Assembly: GCA_020024635.1 (NCBI GenBank)
Contig: JAHHTL010000060.1
Location: forward strand, 1-5,901
Direction: 5' to 3'
DNA: 5,901 nt
Source: Ruminococcus sp.
Lineage (GTDB): Bacteria > Bacillota > Clostridia > Lachnospirales > Lachnospiraceae
Position numbers and translations under genes: made by a program. The notes under the pieces were generated by a model. It saw only the letters and a list, made by a program, of their open reading frames with translations. It made no database searches and was not told where the DNA came from. Positions 5,745-5,901 of the stretch are shown here, piece by piece; position 1 is the first letter of the stretch; each line of letters begins with the position of its first letter.

Positions 5745-5901
5745 TACCATCTCCTAACTTTGTACGTAACTTTGGTAAATATGGGAGCAGTCGCTCAAAG
5801 TCTATATTGAAATGAAAATAAAGCGAATACCCTGTCTTATCGAGATTGTAAACTAAACTGTGTCAAGTTATATTTCGGAGCTGTTTTGGGATCTTCAATA
5901 T
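5745..5901. other. Non-coding tail with tandem TAACTTTG motifs
   Basis: No reading frame is recognised in this stretch. Two exact TAnnTTTG -7-like octamers, TAACTTTG at 5755-5762 and 5767-5774, stand 12 bp apart. A TTG at 5741-5743 is 23 bases before the second, longer than the spacing usually seen in Bacteroides promoters. They may be fortuitous, since they also read as LTLYVTL codons in the frame of the decayed ORF. Any gene they serve would start beyond the window. Confidence 0.3.

Noticed and set aside
1..5901. CRISPR arrays, tRNA or rRNA genes, and riboswitches
   Set aside because: No regularly spaced repeats, cloverleaf-like sequences or conserved riboswitch cores were seen on either strand.

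Overview
The window looks like a piece of a Bacteroidales (Bacteroidota) chromosome. The evidence is the close fit of the two intact genes to the fused two-subunit 2-oxoglutarate:ferredoxin oxidoreductase of that order, the absence of Shine-Dalgarno sequences before both start codons, Bacteroides-type TAnnTTTG promoter elements, and IS66, IS1182 and probable IS3-like remnants. Genus cannot be fixed from the sequence. The intact genes are AT-rich and A/T-ending in codon use.

Layout. (a) 1-~1690: a heavily decayed IS66-family element in which tnpA, tnpB and tnpC can still be read in order on the + strand, each broken by stops and frameshifts; tnpC has also lost most of its N-terminal half. (b) ~1730-2105: the decayed C-terminal part of an IS1182-family transposase, also + strand. 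(c) 2106-2588: an AT-rich, gene-free leader with several dyads and repeated half-sites. (d) 2589-5460: the intact korA-korB operon. (e) 5497-5534: a strong intrinsic terminator. (f) 5535-5901: a probable remnant of a transposase helix-turn-helix ORF, then sequence in which nothing is recognised.

Function. KorA (gamma and alpha domains fused) and KorB (TPP and Fe-S subunit) together form the enzyme that interconverts 2-oxoglutarate plus CoA with succinyl-CoA plus CO2, using ferredoxin as electron partner. In Bacteroidales this serves the TCA-type branch feeding glutamate and succinyl-CoA metabolism, in either direction. The two genes are 10 bp apart and share one terminator, so they form a self-contained two-gene transcription unit.

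No previously undescribed system is evident. The points of most interest are the apparently nested, decayed insertion sequences upstream, the probable transposase wreck abutting the terminator downstream, and the organised dyads in the kor leader. The two long upstream open frames on the minus strand (1027-1362 and 1765-1971) are shadows of the decayed transposases and are not annotated.
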